Assembly (NCBI RefSeq): GCF_019393635.1
Contig: NC_057866.1
Location: 226,327,359 to 226,391,358, forward strand
Source of the DNA: Dromiciops gliroides
Taxonomy: Eukaryota; Chordata; Mammalia; Microbiotheria; Microbiotheriidae
Direction: 5' to 3'
Length of the DNA stretch: 64,000 nt
In this document: positions 1-51,624 of the stretch, in pieces
How positions within the stretch are numbered: the first letter of the stretch is position 1
Layout: each line of letters opens with the position of its first letter
Program-made: the position numbers and the translations under genes
Notes under the pieces: generated by a model
Told to the model about the DNA's origin: nothing
Database searches by the model: none
Seen by the model: the letters and a program-made list of their open reading frames with translations, nothing else

Positions 1-814
1 CCTAAAGCACAAGTAGATAGCTGCTCTTGACACCAGAGAGAACTTAGTTCAGTTCTTACCTCTGATACATAGTGGTTGAGTGACCTTGGAGGAATAATTT
101 TAGCCTTTCAGTATTCTCAGCAACTTTAGGATTATAAATTGCAAAGAAATTAATACCGTGCATTGATAGAGTACGTTTTCTCACCTGGACTTCCCTATAC
201 CAGTGAAATTACAGTCTCCTTATCCTTAATCAAAATTCTGACCATGTCATGGCCTCTAGGATAAAACACATATCTCTCCTTTTGGCAATTGTAAAGCTGT
301 TCACAATCTGATTTCAGCCTATTTTGGCAAACTGGTTATATAACCAGTACCAGAATTACATAAATAAGTTTAGACTAGAGTTTATTATATTTTGTTTCAC
401 CTTCAGGAGCCATCAGATTTTCTTTTATAAGAAGGGGTGCATAAAATGATAGCCATGAAAGGATAATGAACATTTCATTTGTCTAGGGAGAAGCCGCAAT
501 CTCAGTTCTGGCTACAGAGGCCAAATCAGCTTCTCCTGAACTCACTCCTCTAAAGGAAGAAAAAGTTGTCTTCCAGTTAAATTGAGATACTAATGTTGAG
601 TCAATCCCTCTTTAACAAATGACTGGAAATGCCCAGTTCCCAAGTGGTAGCCCATAATTTCACCAGCCTGCTAATGACTTACTTCCAGCTCCTCTCTCCC
701 AAAATTAAACACACTTTCAAAAATTGAGATCCAAATAGGTCACCAATTTGTGATAGCATCTGCTCGGGTCTCCCATCTCCACAGAGGTGTTCTCAAGACA
801 GGTGCTACATATAT
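1..814. other. CFI intron 1 sequence, nothing recognised
   Basis: No exon 1 candidate with a signal peptide and usable donor was seen, and no repeat family could be named. The stretch 956-1640 is likewise unassigned. Confidence 0.5.
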
Positions 815-839
815 ATGTCTTGTATTTCCTTTTATGTGT

Positions 840-956
840 ACATATTATATTCCTTAGTGAAATGTAAGCTCTTTGAGGGCTGGAACTATTCCACTTTTGT
901 CTTTGTATCCCCAGCATCAGCAGAATGCCCGGTACACAGTAGGTGCTTAATAATGG
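840..956 (+). repeat. L2 LINE 3' end fragment
   Basis: Contains the typical L2 tail wording: GTAAGCTCTTTGAGGGC, then TGTATCCCCAGCA, then AGTAGGTGCTTAATAA. Confidence 0.75.
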
Positions 957-1639
957 TACCGCATGATCTTACTCCCTTGAATTTCCGTCATCCCAGGATG
1001 ACTCTTTTCCTTGGGCCCAGCCTCCACCAACCACTCAAGAGGTCTGACTCTCTTGGGTATGAGCCACACCCTCTCCCCATGCTAGTCCTTCCAAGATCAA
1101 ACTGTCTTTACCACTTCCATCACCCTCCTCCCCTAAGAGTTTTTGCCTTAGATAAAGCAATTCCTAGTTAACATTCTGGGAAGGCACCCAGAAATTAGTA
1201 AATATGGAGAAATCAGTGCAAGGGCAAATGGTCAGTTGAGAAATCTAAAGACAAATAAGCCAATTTGACTGGCAGAGCTGCAATGGCTTGTGTATTGAGG
1301 ACAGGACAGAGACAAGACAGAAGAGGTAATTTTTTAATAAAATTAAACAATAGGAAAACATTTCAATTATATTATTCTTCTTTCCTGTAAGGACATCTTC
1401 AAATTTAAGAATTCTAGAAATGTATTTCTCCCTTCATGTCAGGTTCATAGATTTCAAGCCAAAGGGACCTAGCTTGTGTTCTAGGAAACAGGATTAATTT
1501 CCAGGTATTTACCAGAGAAGCCCCAAATTTTATTTCTTCTTTTTTGGGGGGTGTGTGGGGAATGGTGTCTAGAGCTAAGTGTAGGGGATGCCCAGTGTAG
1601 CAAAGTCTTCTGTGGTTGCAGATCTGCTCTAATTTATAG

Positions 1640-1780
1640 TCTTAAAGAATTGCCTGGGGTCACTGAGAGGCTAAATGACTTTCCCCTGATGACATGACCA
1701 GTATGTGTCAGAGGCAAGACTTTAAATCCAGGTCTTCATGAAAGAAGGCCAGCTCTCTTTTTACTTCGCTATAGGAGCAT
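1640..1780 (-). repeat. MIR/CORE-SINE fragment
   Basis: Degenerate reverse MIR: GGTCACTGAGAGGCTAAATG followed by a decayed AGGCAAGACTTTAAATCCAGG box. Confidence 0.5.
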
Positions 1781-1919
1781 TGAAAGTGTTGCACAAATTA
1801 GCCTAGAAATTTATTTTAAAAATACTTAAAATGCCTTAAATTTGTTGCTTTAAATTTTTTGTGTTAAATATGCTTTACTGGTTCTGAGCATAGCAGCTAA
1901 GGCCTCAAGACTCCAATTT

Positions 1920-2077
1920 TTTTTTTTTTTTTTTTTTGGTGAAGCAGTTGGGGTTAAGTGATTTGCCCAGGGTCACACATCTAGTAAGTGTCAAGTGTCT
2001 GAGGCCAGATTTGAACCTGACTCAGGTCCTCCTGGATTCAGGGCCAGTGCTTTATCCACTGTGCCACCTAGCTGCCC
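1920..2077 (-). repeat. SINE1-type tRNA/CORE-SINE
   Basis: T-tail at left, tRNA-like head at right ending CTAGCTGCCC. Flanked by a perfect 14-base target duplication CAAGACTCCAATTT (1906-1919 and 2078-2091). The exact duplication suggests a fairly young insertion, just upstream of exon 2. Confidence 0.95.
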
Positions 2078-2198
2078 CAAGACTCCAATTTAAAGAACTT
2101 TATGTTGGTTTTAGAATCACAGATCTCATCTGTACTAAAGACCTTGTTTCCTTTTTCTTCTTTCTGACATCAACTTAATGCCTATCTGTGTTTTGTAG

Positions 2199-42573
<40,375 letters not shown>

Positions 42574-42815
42574 TGGTGTTGATTCCTTTTTCTTTCCTAT
42601 TACAGTCAGAATTCCCACTTTAACCTAAATAAGACAATATATAATTATTAACTTTTAAAGACAAAAAAGCTTTCAAAAACCACAAAAAACATTTCAAACT
42701 AGTGTTTTATCATTATTTTTTCTGTTCCTTATAAGATGTGTGCCTAAATAAATTCTATTCTTAAAGCATACTGTAAAGTTCTCAAAATAAACACTTTTGA
42801 CAAGCATGCATGCCA
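42574..42815 (+). other. CFI: CFI 3' UTR with two polyadenylation signals
   Basis: AATAAA occurs at 42747-42752 and 42786-42791. A GT-rich stretch follows at about 42818-42838. The short UTR length (about 200-240 bases) is typical of CFI. The exact cleavage site is inferred. Confidence 0.7.
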
Positions 42816-43614
42816 GCAGTGTAAAGTCTTGGGTTTGACAAATCACCTTTACAAATACAGGATTGGAGGAAGCCAATTGGTGAGATAGCTATTTGTGGGG
42901 GAAAAGATCTCAGGATCTTAGTGGTCTGCAAACTCAACATCATTGTTGTCATTTGGCAGCCAAAAAAAAAGCTAATTCAATCTTGGGCTATATTAACAGA
43001 AATAAGGGCTGTATACTCTGTGCTCGGTCCTGGCTAGAGGCACACATATCTGAAGAGGACTGAGGTCAGTTCTGAGTGCCACAGCATCCTTAAAAAAACT
43101 CAAAAAAAAAAGACAGAGAAGCCAAGATGGCGAAGGGCCTTGAATCCATATCATATGAAGAGTGATTGAAAGAACTGGGATATTTAACCTGAGAAATAGA
43201 AGATTCAAAAAGGACCTGATATAGTTATGACGTGTGGTATGAATGATGAGCCAGGAACAGGACTATTCATTGTAGTCACCTGGGTTCTACATGGTGTATT
43301 TGAATGAGATGCAAAACTCTTTTGACTTCAGCTCCTATCCCAGCTCTGTTAGGAACCTTCAAGCTCATCTAAATTCACATATACAGAACCAAAGGATATT
43401 ATGGGCCTAGAAAACTGATTCAAGAGACCACAAACCTGTGTTGGCTCTGTTGAACCTTTATGTCCTAAACATATACTATTGTCTTTTAGACTCAAGTTAG
43501 AATCTCTCTCACTTAGCTATTAGCCCCACCTTAGTGGGGTAAATGAGTGGTAAATATTTATTAATAAATGGCTGGGTGGGGGGGACCTTTTTTCTAAATC
43601 ACTTTTTAAAAGTT
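42816..43614. other. Intergenic start with an L3/CR1-like fragment
   Basis: 43145-43240 resembles CR1/L3 (GAGTGATTGAAAGAACTGGG, ATATTTAACCTGAGAAATAG, AAGGACCTGATATAG). Remaining sequence is unassigned. Confidence 0.45.
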
Positions 43615-44737
43615 TTATCTGGGAGGTGGAACCAAGATGGTGGAAGAAAGGCAGAAACTTCCCTGAGCTCTCCCCCCAAACCCCTCCAAATACCTTCAAA
43701 TAATGCCATAAGACAATTCCAACCCAGAAAAAGACAGGGTGAAATAATTTTCCAGCCAGAGACAACTTAGAAGGTCAGCAGCAAAGGTCTGTTGTACCAG
43801 GGTGAAAGTGGAACATAGTCCAGCACAGGCCGAGCCAGCACAAACCCAGCCCCAGCAAACCAAGAGCAGGCCTTGGGAGCCTCTGAAACAGCAGTGGCAA
43901 CAACTGCTTCTGGAACTCTTAGCCCACAGATGGTAAGAGAAGCTGGGGGGGGGATGGGTTTGAACAATTGGCCAGGAGATTACAGCAATCTATTTGCTAG
44001 CACAGAAGCAGAACTCTGTTGTTTTGCCCATACTCCCATCCAGGTCCCAGTCTTGGATGGTAGTCCCAGGCAGGGAGGAGTACAAGCACACTGGAGCTTG
44101 TGGCCACAGTGGAGTGGGACTCTGTTCATAGTTCCAGGGAAGAAAAGCAGGCTTGTCGTTGCTTGCAGACCAGAGTACAAGCCAGGAAAGTAGTAAACAT
44201 ACTTCTCCTTAAATCATACTACCTTGGAAGAACTAAAAACTTAGAAATCCCTAGAAGTATATCTGAAAACAACTGCACAAATCCCCTGAAGCTTGGGACA
44301 GTGCACCCTCCACCCTGGAAGCAGTGTCCCACTTTAACAAAGAGTTAAAAGTCAAGAAATAGGCTGGGGAAATGAGCAAATAGAAAAAAAAATTATGACC
44401 ATAGAAACATTCTATGGTAACAAGGAAGATCAAAACGCCCTCAGAAGAAGATAATAATGTCAAAGTTCCTACATCCAAAGCATCCAAGAAAAATATGAAT
44501 TGGTCCCAGGCCATAGAAGGGCTCAAAAAAGACTTTGAAAATAAAGAGAAGTAGAGGAAAAAATGGAAAGAGAAATGAGAGTGATGTAAGAAAGCCATGA
44601 AAAAAAAGTCAACAGCTTGGTAAAGGAGACAGAAGAAAATACTGAAGAAAATAATATCTTAAAACACAAGACTAAGCCAAATGGTAAAAGAGGTACAAAA
44701 AGCCAATGAGGAAAACAATGCCTTGAAAAGCAGACTT

Positions 44738-44880
44738 GGGGGCAGCTAGGTGGCGCAGCAGATAGAGCACCAGCACTGGATTCAGGAGGACCTGAGTTCA
44801 AATCCGGCCTCAGACACTTGACACTTGCTAGCTATGAGACCCTGGGCAAGTCACTTAACCCTCATTGCCCTGCCAAAAAA
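44738..44880 (+). repeat. SINE1-type CORE-SINE inside HAL1
   Basis: Flanks AAAAGCAGACTTGG and AAAAGCAGAATTGG are a near-exact duplication of HAL1 sequence. Confidence 0.94.
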
Positions 44881-45390
44881 AAAAGCAGAATTGGCCAAAT
44901 GAAAAAGGAGGTACAAAATCTCTCTGGAGAAAATTACTCCTTAAAAATTAGGATTAAGCAAATGGAAGCTAATGACTTTATGAGAAATCATGAAACAATA
45001 AAGCAAAACCAAAAGAATGAAAAAAAATAGAAGGCAATATGAAATATTTCATTGGAAAAACAACTGACCAGGAAAATAGATCCAGAAGAGATCATTTGAA
45101 AATTATTCGACTACCTAAAAGCCATGAACAAAAAAAGAGCCTAGACATCATCTTCCAAGAAATTGTAAGGGAAAATTGTCCTGATATTCTAGAAACAGAA
45201 TGTAAAATAGAAATTGAAAGAATCCACCAATCCTCTCCTGAAAGATATCGCAACTCCCAGCAATATTATAGCCAAATTCCAGAGCTCCCAGGCCAAGGAG
45301 AAAATATTGCAAGCAGACAAAAAGAAACAATTCAAATATTGTAGAGCTACAGTCAGGATTTAGCATAAGATTTAGCAGTTTCTACATTTT

Positions 45391-46003
45391 TTTTTAAATG
45401 TCTGCATTAGTCTTGTTGTGAAAGAAGAATCAGAACGAAAGAGAAAAACCTCAGGGCAGCTAGGTGGAGCAGTGGGTAAAGCACTAGCCCTGGATTCAGG
45501 AGGACCTGAGTTCGAATCGGATCTCAGACACTTGATACCTACTAGCTGTGTGACCCTGGGCAAATCACTTAACCCTCATTGCCCTGCAAAAAACAAAAAA
45601 CAAACAACCTCAAAAAAGAAAAAAACAAAAACAAAAGTAGAAACAGTATGGTTCAATCTGCATTCAGAATCCACAATTTTTTTTTCTGGATATGGAGAAC
45701 ATTTTCCATCATGAATTCTTTGGAATTGTCTTGGATCATTGTATTGCTGAGAAGAGCTAAATCTATCATAGTTGATCATCACACAATGTTGCTGTTCTGT
45801 GTACAATGTTTTCCTGGTTCTGCTCACTTCACTCAGAATCAGTCCACTTAAATCTTTCCAGGTTTTTCCTGAAATCTGTCTGCTCATCATTTCTTACAGC
45901 ACACTAGTATTCCATTACATTCATATACCACAACTTATTCATCCATTCCCCAATTGATGGACATTCCCTTGATTTCCAATTATTTGCCACCACAAAGAGA
46001 GCT
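45391..46003 (-). repeat. L1 3' end inside HAL1, itself carrying a SINE
   Basis: Left flank TAGCAGTTTCTACATT (about 45375) and right flank TAGTAGCTTCTACATT (about 46004) are the duplicated target in HAL1. - strand frame reads FSSSQQYNDPRQFQRIHDGK, the marsupial L1 3' segment. Confidence 0.9.
45454..45604 (+). repeat. SINE1-type CORE-SINE inside that L1
   Basis: AACCTCA is duplicated on both sides (45447-45453, 45605-45611). Third level of nesting. Confidence 0.92.
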
Positions 46004-46160
46004 AGTAGCTTCTACATTAAAGGATCAGAGGTCTTAGAATATATCTCAGAGGGCAAAGGAACTGGGATTACAACCAAGAATCACCTACCCAGAAAAATTG
46101 ATTATAATCCTTCGGGGGGAAAATGGGAATTCAATGAAAGAGAGGATTTTCAAGCATTCT

Positions 46161-47590
46161 TTTTTTTTCACCCCAGCAACAAACATGTATTTTATGTTTT
46201 CCAGTTACATGTAAGGGTAGTTTTCAACATTCATTTTCATAAAATTTAGAGTTCCAAATTTTTCTCCCTCCCTTTCCTCCCTCCTCCACAAGATCACAAC
46301 CAGGTTATATATGTACAATCCACAAGTGTTCTTTTTATCAGTTCTTTCTATGGGGATGCATAGTAAGATTCCTCATTAGTTCCTTGGGATTGTCTTGGAT
46401 CATTGCATTGCTGAGAGTAGTTAAGTCATTCATAATTGCTCATTGAACAATACCGCTGTCACTATGCACAATGTCCTCCCAGCTCTGCTCCCTTCACTAT
46501 ACATCGATGTTCATTAGTCTTTCCAGGTTTTTCTGGGATCATCCTGTTTGTCATTTCCTGTAGCCCAAGACCATTCCACTACAATCATATGGCACAGCTT
46601 TTTCCATCATTCCTCAATTGATGGACATTCCCTTGATTCTCAATTCTTAGCTTCGACCAAGAGTTGCAATAAATATTTTTTGTACAATTTTTCCCCCTTT
46701 TCTCTTTTTCATGATTACTATTGTTAACTGTTTCCCTTCCATCCTATTCCCTTCCCCATGATATTTATTCTATTAGCCATCTTCTTTCATCCTCTTCAAA
46801 AGGGATTTGCTTCTGTTTGTCCCCTCCCCCACTCTGCCCTTCCTTCTTTTGCCCCTCTTTCTTTATCCTCTTCCCCTCCTATTTTCCTGCTGGGTACATT
46901 ATTCCCTCCTAGAGCCAATTCTAATGAGATTGAGGTCTTTGAGCCAATTCTGATGAGTGTTAGGCTCCTTTACTGCCCAGATTAAATAGATTACTCCACC
47001 CAGTTGGGTGTGTGTGTTAGTCCCTCCTTGAGGCAGCTCTGATGAGTTTAAGGCTTTTGAGCCTTTTCTGATGAGTGTAAAATTCATTTACTGCCCTGCT
47101 CCTCTCCCATCTCTTCCCCCACTCCATAAGCCTTTTCCTGTTTCTTTCATGTAGGATTTCACCTCTGCCCTTCCCCCTCCCCAGTACATTCCCTTCACCC
47201 CTCAATTTAATCCTAAAGATGTCATCACCTAGCTAGGTGACACAGTGGACAAAGCATCACCCCTGGACTCAGGGGGATCCCAGCCATACCCCGGCCTCAG
47301 ACATAAGACAGTCGCCCACTGTATGACCCCAGGTATGTCCCCCAGCTCCAATTTTTTATGGTTCTCTAGGGTCTTGTATTTGGAAGTCAAATTTGCCATT
47401 CAGTTCAGGTCTTTTCATCACGAATATCTGAAAAAGTCTTCTTTTTCATTAAAGTCCTATTTTTTCCACTGAAAGATAATGCTGAGTTTTGCTGGGTAGG
47501 TGATTCTTGGTTGTAATCCCATTTCCTTTGCCCTCTGGAATATCATATTCCATGCCCTCCAGTCCTTTAATGTAGAAGCTGCATACCATT
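46161..47590 (-). repeat. HAL1 3' part, antisense
   Basis: T-run at 46161, then the reverse of the HAL1 3' region and ORF1 C-terminus, matching 56890-58196 base for base in order. Contains the antisense-SINE-like segment described separately. Confidence 0.85.
47222..47350 (+). repeat. SINE-like segment within antisense HAL1 3' region
   Basis: ACCTAGCTAGGTGACACAGT, GGACAAAGCATCACC and CCGGCCTCAGACATAAGACA are tRNA/CORE-SINE words. The same segment sits at the same place in the HAL1 at 57108-57235, so it belongs to the element. Confidence 0.8.
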
Positions 47591-47832
47591 TTTACTGTGT
47601 TTTTGTTTTTTGTGGTTTTTTCCCTTTTGTCCTGTTTCTTCTTTCACAACATATGATTTCACATGTATAACCTATGTTAGATTGCTTACCATCTCAGGGA
47701 GGAGGGGAGGGATAAAAAATTTGAAAACCAAAATCTTTTTTTATATATATTTTTTCAACCTTAATAGTATTTTTTTTTTCAAATTACAGGTAAAGATAGT
47801 TTTCAAAATTTGGTTTTTGGTTTGTTGTTGGT

Positions 47833-47962
47833 TTTTGGCAGGGTAATGAAGGTTAAGTGACTTGCCCAGGGTCACACAGCTAGTAAGTGTCATGTGGATT
47901 TTAACTCAGGTCCTCCTGAATCCAGGGCCAGTGCTTTATTCACTGCACCACCTAGCTGCCCC
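47833..47962 (-). repeat. SINE1-type CORE-SINE
   Basis: Reverse copy GGTTAAGTGACTTGCCCAGG to CACCTAGCTGCCCC, first of two adjacent insertions. Confidence 0.92.
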
Positions 47963-47975
47963 TCAACATTTGTTT

Positions 47976-48126
47976 ATTTGTTTGTTTTTTTAGTGAGGCA
48001 ATTGGGGTGTAAGTGACTTGCCCAGGGTCATACAGCTAGTGTTAAGTGTCTGAGGCCGGATTTGAACTCAGGTACTCCTGACTCCAGGGCCGGGTGCTCT
48101 ATCCACTGTGCCACCTAGCTGCCCCC
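47976..48126 (-). repeat. SINE1-type CORE-SINE
   Basis: CAACATTTGTTT flanks both sides (47964-47975, 48127-48138). Confidence 0.94.
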
Positions 48127-48797
48127 AACATTTGTTTTTATAAAATTTCAAGTTCCAAATTTTTCTCCCTCAATCCATTCCCTCCCCCTCCCCAAGACAG
48201 AAAGGAATCTGATATAGGTTATATATGTACAATCACATTAAACATATTTCTGCATTAGTAATGTTGTGAAAAATTAATCAGAACAAAAGAGAAAAACCTA
48301 AAAAAAAATAGAAATAGTATGCTTCAATCTGCATTCAGATTCCACAGTTCTTTTTTCTAGATATGGAGAACATTTTCCATTATGAGTCCTTTTGAATGTA
48401 GTGCTGAAAAGAGCAAGTCTATCACAGCTGATCATCACACAATGTTGCTGTTACTATGTGCAGTGTTCTCTAGGTTCTGCTCACTTCACTCAGCATCAGT
48501 CCACTTAAGTCTTTCCAGTGGAACCCAAAATTATATAAAAATGAATGTTGAAAACTATCCTTACATTTAATTGGGAAAAGTAAAATACTATTTTAAAAAA
48601 GTAAAAATAAAAACCAATTAGTTTCCAGTATAGTGCACTCTGTTTAGCCTCATCACTTTCTTCTTTTTCCCCTTTTTCCTTTCACCTAGATCATTTGATA
48701 TTGTGTCATGAAAATTTAATTCTCGAAAGCCTTCCTTACCTCTTGAACCAATTTCCCTTGAACCAGCACAATAGTGATTTATGGATTGAGCCTAAAT

Positions 48798-49050
48798 AGG
48801 GCAGCTAAGAGTTACAGTGGATAGAGCCCTGGGCTTGGAATCAGGAAGACTCATCAAATCTGAGTTCAAATTTGGTTTCAGACACTACTAGTTGTGTGAC
48901 CCTGGACAAGTCACTTAACCCTGTTTGCCTCAATTCCTTATTTGTAAAATGAGCTGGAGAAGGAAGTGGCAAACCACTCTAGTATCTTTGCCAAGAAAAC
49001 CCCAAATGGGTCACAGAGAGTCGGACATGACTGAAACTACACAACAATCT
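48798..49050 (+). repeat. SINE with RTE/BovB-like tail
   Basis: Head AGGGCAGCTAAGAGTTACAG, tail GGAGAAGGAAGTGGCAAACC and AGAGAGTCGGACATGACTG. Confidence 0.9.
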
Positions 49051-49077
49051 ATCTTATCTCTAAATTGAGGCAAATTT

Positions 49078-49263
49078 GCCTAGTGAGTAGAGCATTGGGC
49101 TCAGAATCAGGAAAACCTGAGTCTGAATCCTATCTTGGATATTACCTGTGACCCCACACAAATCATTTAACCTCTCTGAGCCTCAGTTTCCTCATATGTA
49201 AAGTGAGAGGTTGGATTGAATGAACTCTAAGGTCCCTTTCAACCCTAAATTTATGATCCTATG
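49078..49263 (+). repeat. CORE-SINE/MIR-like
   Basis: GAGCATTGGGCTCAGAATCA, CTCAGTTTCCTCATATGTAA and TAAGGTCCCTTTCAACCC. Confidence 0.7.
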
Positions 49264-49335
49264 AATGTAAGTTGCATATAAAATGTCCAAGAGCACAACA
49301 CACTTCCTACTGTTCTCATTAAGAATTTTTAAATG

Positions 49336-49486
49336 GGGGCAACTGGGTGGCGCAGTGGATAGAGCACTAGCCCTGGAGTCAGGAGTACCTGAGTTCAAAT
49401 CCGGCCTCAGACACTTAACACTTACTAGCTGTGTGACCCTGGGCAAGTCACTTAACCCCAATTGCCTCACTAAAAATAATAATAAT
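49336..49486 (+). repeat. SINE1-type CORE-SINE
   Basis: Exact 12-base duplication AATTTTTAAATG (49324-49335, 49487-49498). CAGGAGTACCTGAG subtype. Confidence 0.95.
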
Positions 49487-49551
49487 AATTTTTAAATGAC
49501 ATGGTCACTTTCTCCAAGGTTCCTATCTAATTTTTAAAAAATACAATTATG

Positions 49552-49697
49552 GGGCAGCTAGGTGGCGCAGTGGATAGAGCACCAGCCCTAGAGTCAGGAG
49601 TACCTGAGTTCAAATCTGGCCTCAGACACTTAACACTTACTAGCTGTGTGACCCTGGGCAAGTCACTTAACCCCAATTGCCTCACCAAAAAAAAAAA
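49552..49697 (+). repeat. SINE1-type CORE-SINE
   Basis: AATACAATTATG on both sides. Full copy with A-tail. Confidence 0.95.
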
Positions 49698-49734
49698 AAT
49701 ACAATTATGAAACATTAATGGAAGACAATTTAAT

Positions 49735-49825
49735 ATTAACTATAACATAATAATTCAATACATAACATAATAACATAAAACATACCATAACAATATAACA
49801 TAAAACACAACATAACATAGCAGTC
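49735..49825. repeat. AACAT-rich low-complexity tract
   Basis: Irregular repeats of ATAACATAA and variants. Confidence 0.85.
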
Positions 49826-50525
49826 TCCCCATTAATCTGGTTCATATTCACCCACCAAGGCACCCAGTGTCCACTGTGGAGAGTGGGCACAAACTTACCT
49901 TCTCTAGCAGGGAGGCACCCAAGTGGAGAAAGTCAAGTACCTGGGGCAACTCACAACTCTGTCCTGAAGGTCTTGATGTCCTTGGTCTCCTCAAGAAACA
50001 GTCTGAAGCATTTGTCAACTGTTGAGTGAGAGTGCTCCTCTTCTGGGCTTTTCCGTTCCCTTGTGAGATGACCCTCTCAGGCTGAAACATAGAATCTGCA
50101 GACCTTCATAGGTATGCTTCCTTTACTGGGCACTGAGGCAGTGTTACAGTCTCCTAGTGGAAAGAAACTCCCTTATTAAGCTTGGAATCTGAAAAGCTGC
50201 TGAGTTTTATCATCTGGCCTGTTAGGCTCTTTTTATGCCATGGAGGGCAGTAGTAATTTCTATTGCACGAAGCAATTTCTCTGGGATAAGTCCATAGGAT
50301 TGTGTATCCTAAATGAAGGGATGATAAGCAAATGTGATTCTTCTAGGGCTTTTTTGGAAGTGCCCATAACTTGCTGCACCACTTTAGTCAGGTGAGTTAT
50401 CCCCAGAGAAGGCCCTGGAGGTGCCACAGCTGCTCCTGTTCCAAGAACTGTCCACAAGCCTACTCAGTCCCAGAGAAGATGGTCTCACAAAACTCCCAAT
50501 TAAGGCAGAACCAGATTACAGTGTA
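49826..50525. other. Intergenic, nothing recognised
   Basis: Open frames on the - strand (e.g. 49848-50090 and 50260-50457) have no similarity that I recognise. No repeat family named. Confidence 0.35.
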
Positions 50526-50540
50526 TGTTGGGACATTTTT

Positions 50541-50700
50541 GTTTGTTTGTTTTTTTTGTTTTTTGCGGGGCAATGGGGGTTAAGTGACTTGCCCAGGGTC
50601 ACACAGCTAGTAAGTGTCAAGTGTCTGAGGCCGGATTTGAACTCAAGTACTCCTGAATCCAGGGCCGGTGCTTTATCCACTGCGCCACCTAGCCGCCCCC
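50541..50700 (-). repeat. SINE1-type CORE-SINE
   Basis: Exact 15-base duplication TGTTGGGACATTTTT (50526-50540, 50701-50715). Confidence 0.95.
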
Positions 50701-50877
50701 TGTTGGGACATTTTTAACAAAAGAAATAAAAATACAATTAAGTATGCACAGTGTTGATTTGTGGTTTTCTAAGTCAATATGCATCCATTTCTGTTTGAAT
50801 CTGACACCACTACAAGGCTATAGCCTTGGACCGTGAGCTCTGAGCTCAAACATCAGTAAGCATCATATTTCACAGGA

Positions 50878-51268
50878 GCTGAGGATTCATCAACGGAGGA
50901 TTCATCATTATTTCTTCCTGCATCCAAGAAAATGAAGATAGAAACTAAAGAGAAGGAGGGAAAAAGCGCAGTAGATGAAGATAAAATTCAGAAGATTCAG
51001 ATTCTGGTTTCTCTCTTTTTCTGAAGAACAGATTACCCAAGGCAGCCATTCAATGGCTAACTAAATGACTATGACTGAACCCAGGGTCACAAAATGTCAT
51101 CAGTGACGTGTCAGGCATTTCTCAGATATCTGTGGCAGAAGATGCCTTAAACTTGTATGAAAAATGAGAATAGATGCCATGACTACAGCCCAAACACATG
51201 GAGGAGGCTGTCAATCAATTGAAGTTGGGTGCAAAAATACCTCACAAAAAAATCATCTTCCAACTAGG
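50878..51268 (+). pseudogene. TAF11: TAF11 processed pseudogene
   Basis: TAF11 is the histone-fold subunit of TFIID. Frames in order give [20 protein letters not shown], then [46 protein letters not shown] and HKKIIF. Human TAF11 has EDSSLLNPAAKKLKIDTKEK, VDEDEIQKMQILVS, FPKAAI, SQNVVIAMSGIS, LQPKHMREAVRRLK and HKKIIF in the same order. The N-terminal acidic part is missing. Stops appear after QILVS (TGA), after AIQWLTK (TAA), in the stretch after ALNLYEK (TGA and TAG), plus short deletions including loss of the EEQLNRYEMYRRSA segment. Absence of introns across the histone fold points to a retrocopy. Sequence up to about 51550 may be its 3' UTR. Confidence 0.88.
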
Positions 51269-51600
51269 TCCAGATTGCTTCCTAAGCTATTCTACTGAAA
51301 ATGGGAAAAATGACTTCCTTATTTCCTACCAGTGAGTCTTTGGATCCAGCAATCTGATATCAAATAATAATAACACCACCAGAAATGCCTGCAAGACATG
51401 TCTCCTGGTCTCCAAAGCAATGCACTTAGTTTTAGATTTGCTTCATATCAGTGTGAATCAGCAAGTTCAGGTGGCGGGTGAAATTTATTACTGTCTAATT
51501 TAAGAGGGGAAGTTTCCTTAAGGATGATATTACAAAGATTCCTGGCCTCATTTATATGAATACTCTAGTTTCAAATAAGCAAAACTCTTCTAAGAATCTC
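51269..51600 (+). other. Possible TAF11 retrocopy 3' UTR, otherwise unassigned
   Basis: Follows the pseudogene without a repeat signature. No clear A-tail was found before the next L1. Confidence 0.3.
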
Positions 51601-51624
51601 TCTTCTTTTTTTTTTCTCTCCTTT

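Larger units (their letters stand above)
43615..46160 (+). repeat. HAL1 (ORF1-only L1 relative), 5' part and ORF1, interrupted twice
   Basis: Starts with 5' UTR words ACCAAGATGGTGGAAGAAAG. ORF1 pieces follow: a coiled coil (MKKEVQNLSGENYSLKIRIK at about 44900) and the RNA-binding part (CPDILETECKIEIERIHQSS, about 45177-45236), which parallel human L1 ORF1 (ENFPNLARQANVQIQEIQRT). It holds a SINE at 44738-44880 and an L1 at 45391-46003. Several frame breaks. It resumes as CAGAGGGCAAAGGAACTGGG and stops at 46160. Confidence 0.8.
47740..48518 (-). repeat. L1 3' end, antisense, carrying two SINEs
   Basis: T-run, then GATAGTTTTCAAAATTTG, and later GAGAACATTTTCCATTATGA and CATCAGTCCACTTAAGTC. Confidence 0.85.
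47591..48590 (+). repeat. L1 3' end, split by an antisense L1
   Basis: 47591-47735 has CTTTCACAACATATG and the G-rich 3' UTR. It resumes at 48519 with TGGAACCCAAAATTATATAA and ATGTTGAAAACTATCC. The word around GAAAACCAAAATC / GGAACCCAAAATT is duplicated. Confidence 0.8.

Noticed and set aside
1-2198. Search for CFI exon 1 with the signal peptide
   Set aside because: No ATG-led hydrophobic stretch with a phase 0 donor was found, so exon 1 is placed outside the window.
46161-47590. 5' inversion by twin priming as an explanation for opposing HAL1 parts
   Set aside because: Twin priming would leave the tail-bearing part after the inverted part in the element's sense direction; here the order is the opposite.
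49192-49470. Many frames with the phrase LSDLPRVTQLVSVKCLRPDL
   Set aside because: All are reverse translations of SINE1 copies.
50260-50457. 66-residue - strand frame starting MWTVLGTGAAVAPP
   Set aside because: It looked protein-like but I recognise no family; short and unsupported by neighbours, so not called a gene.
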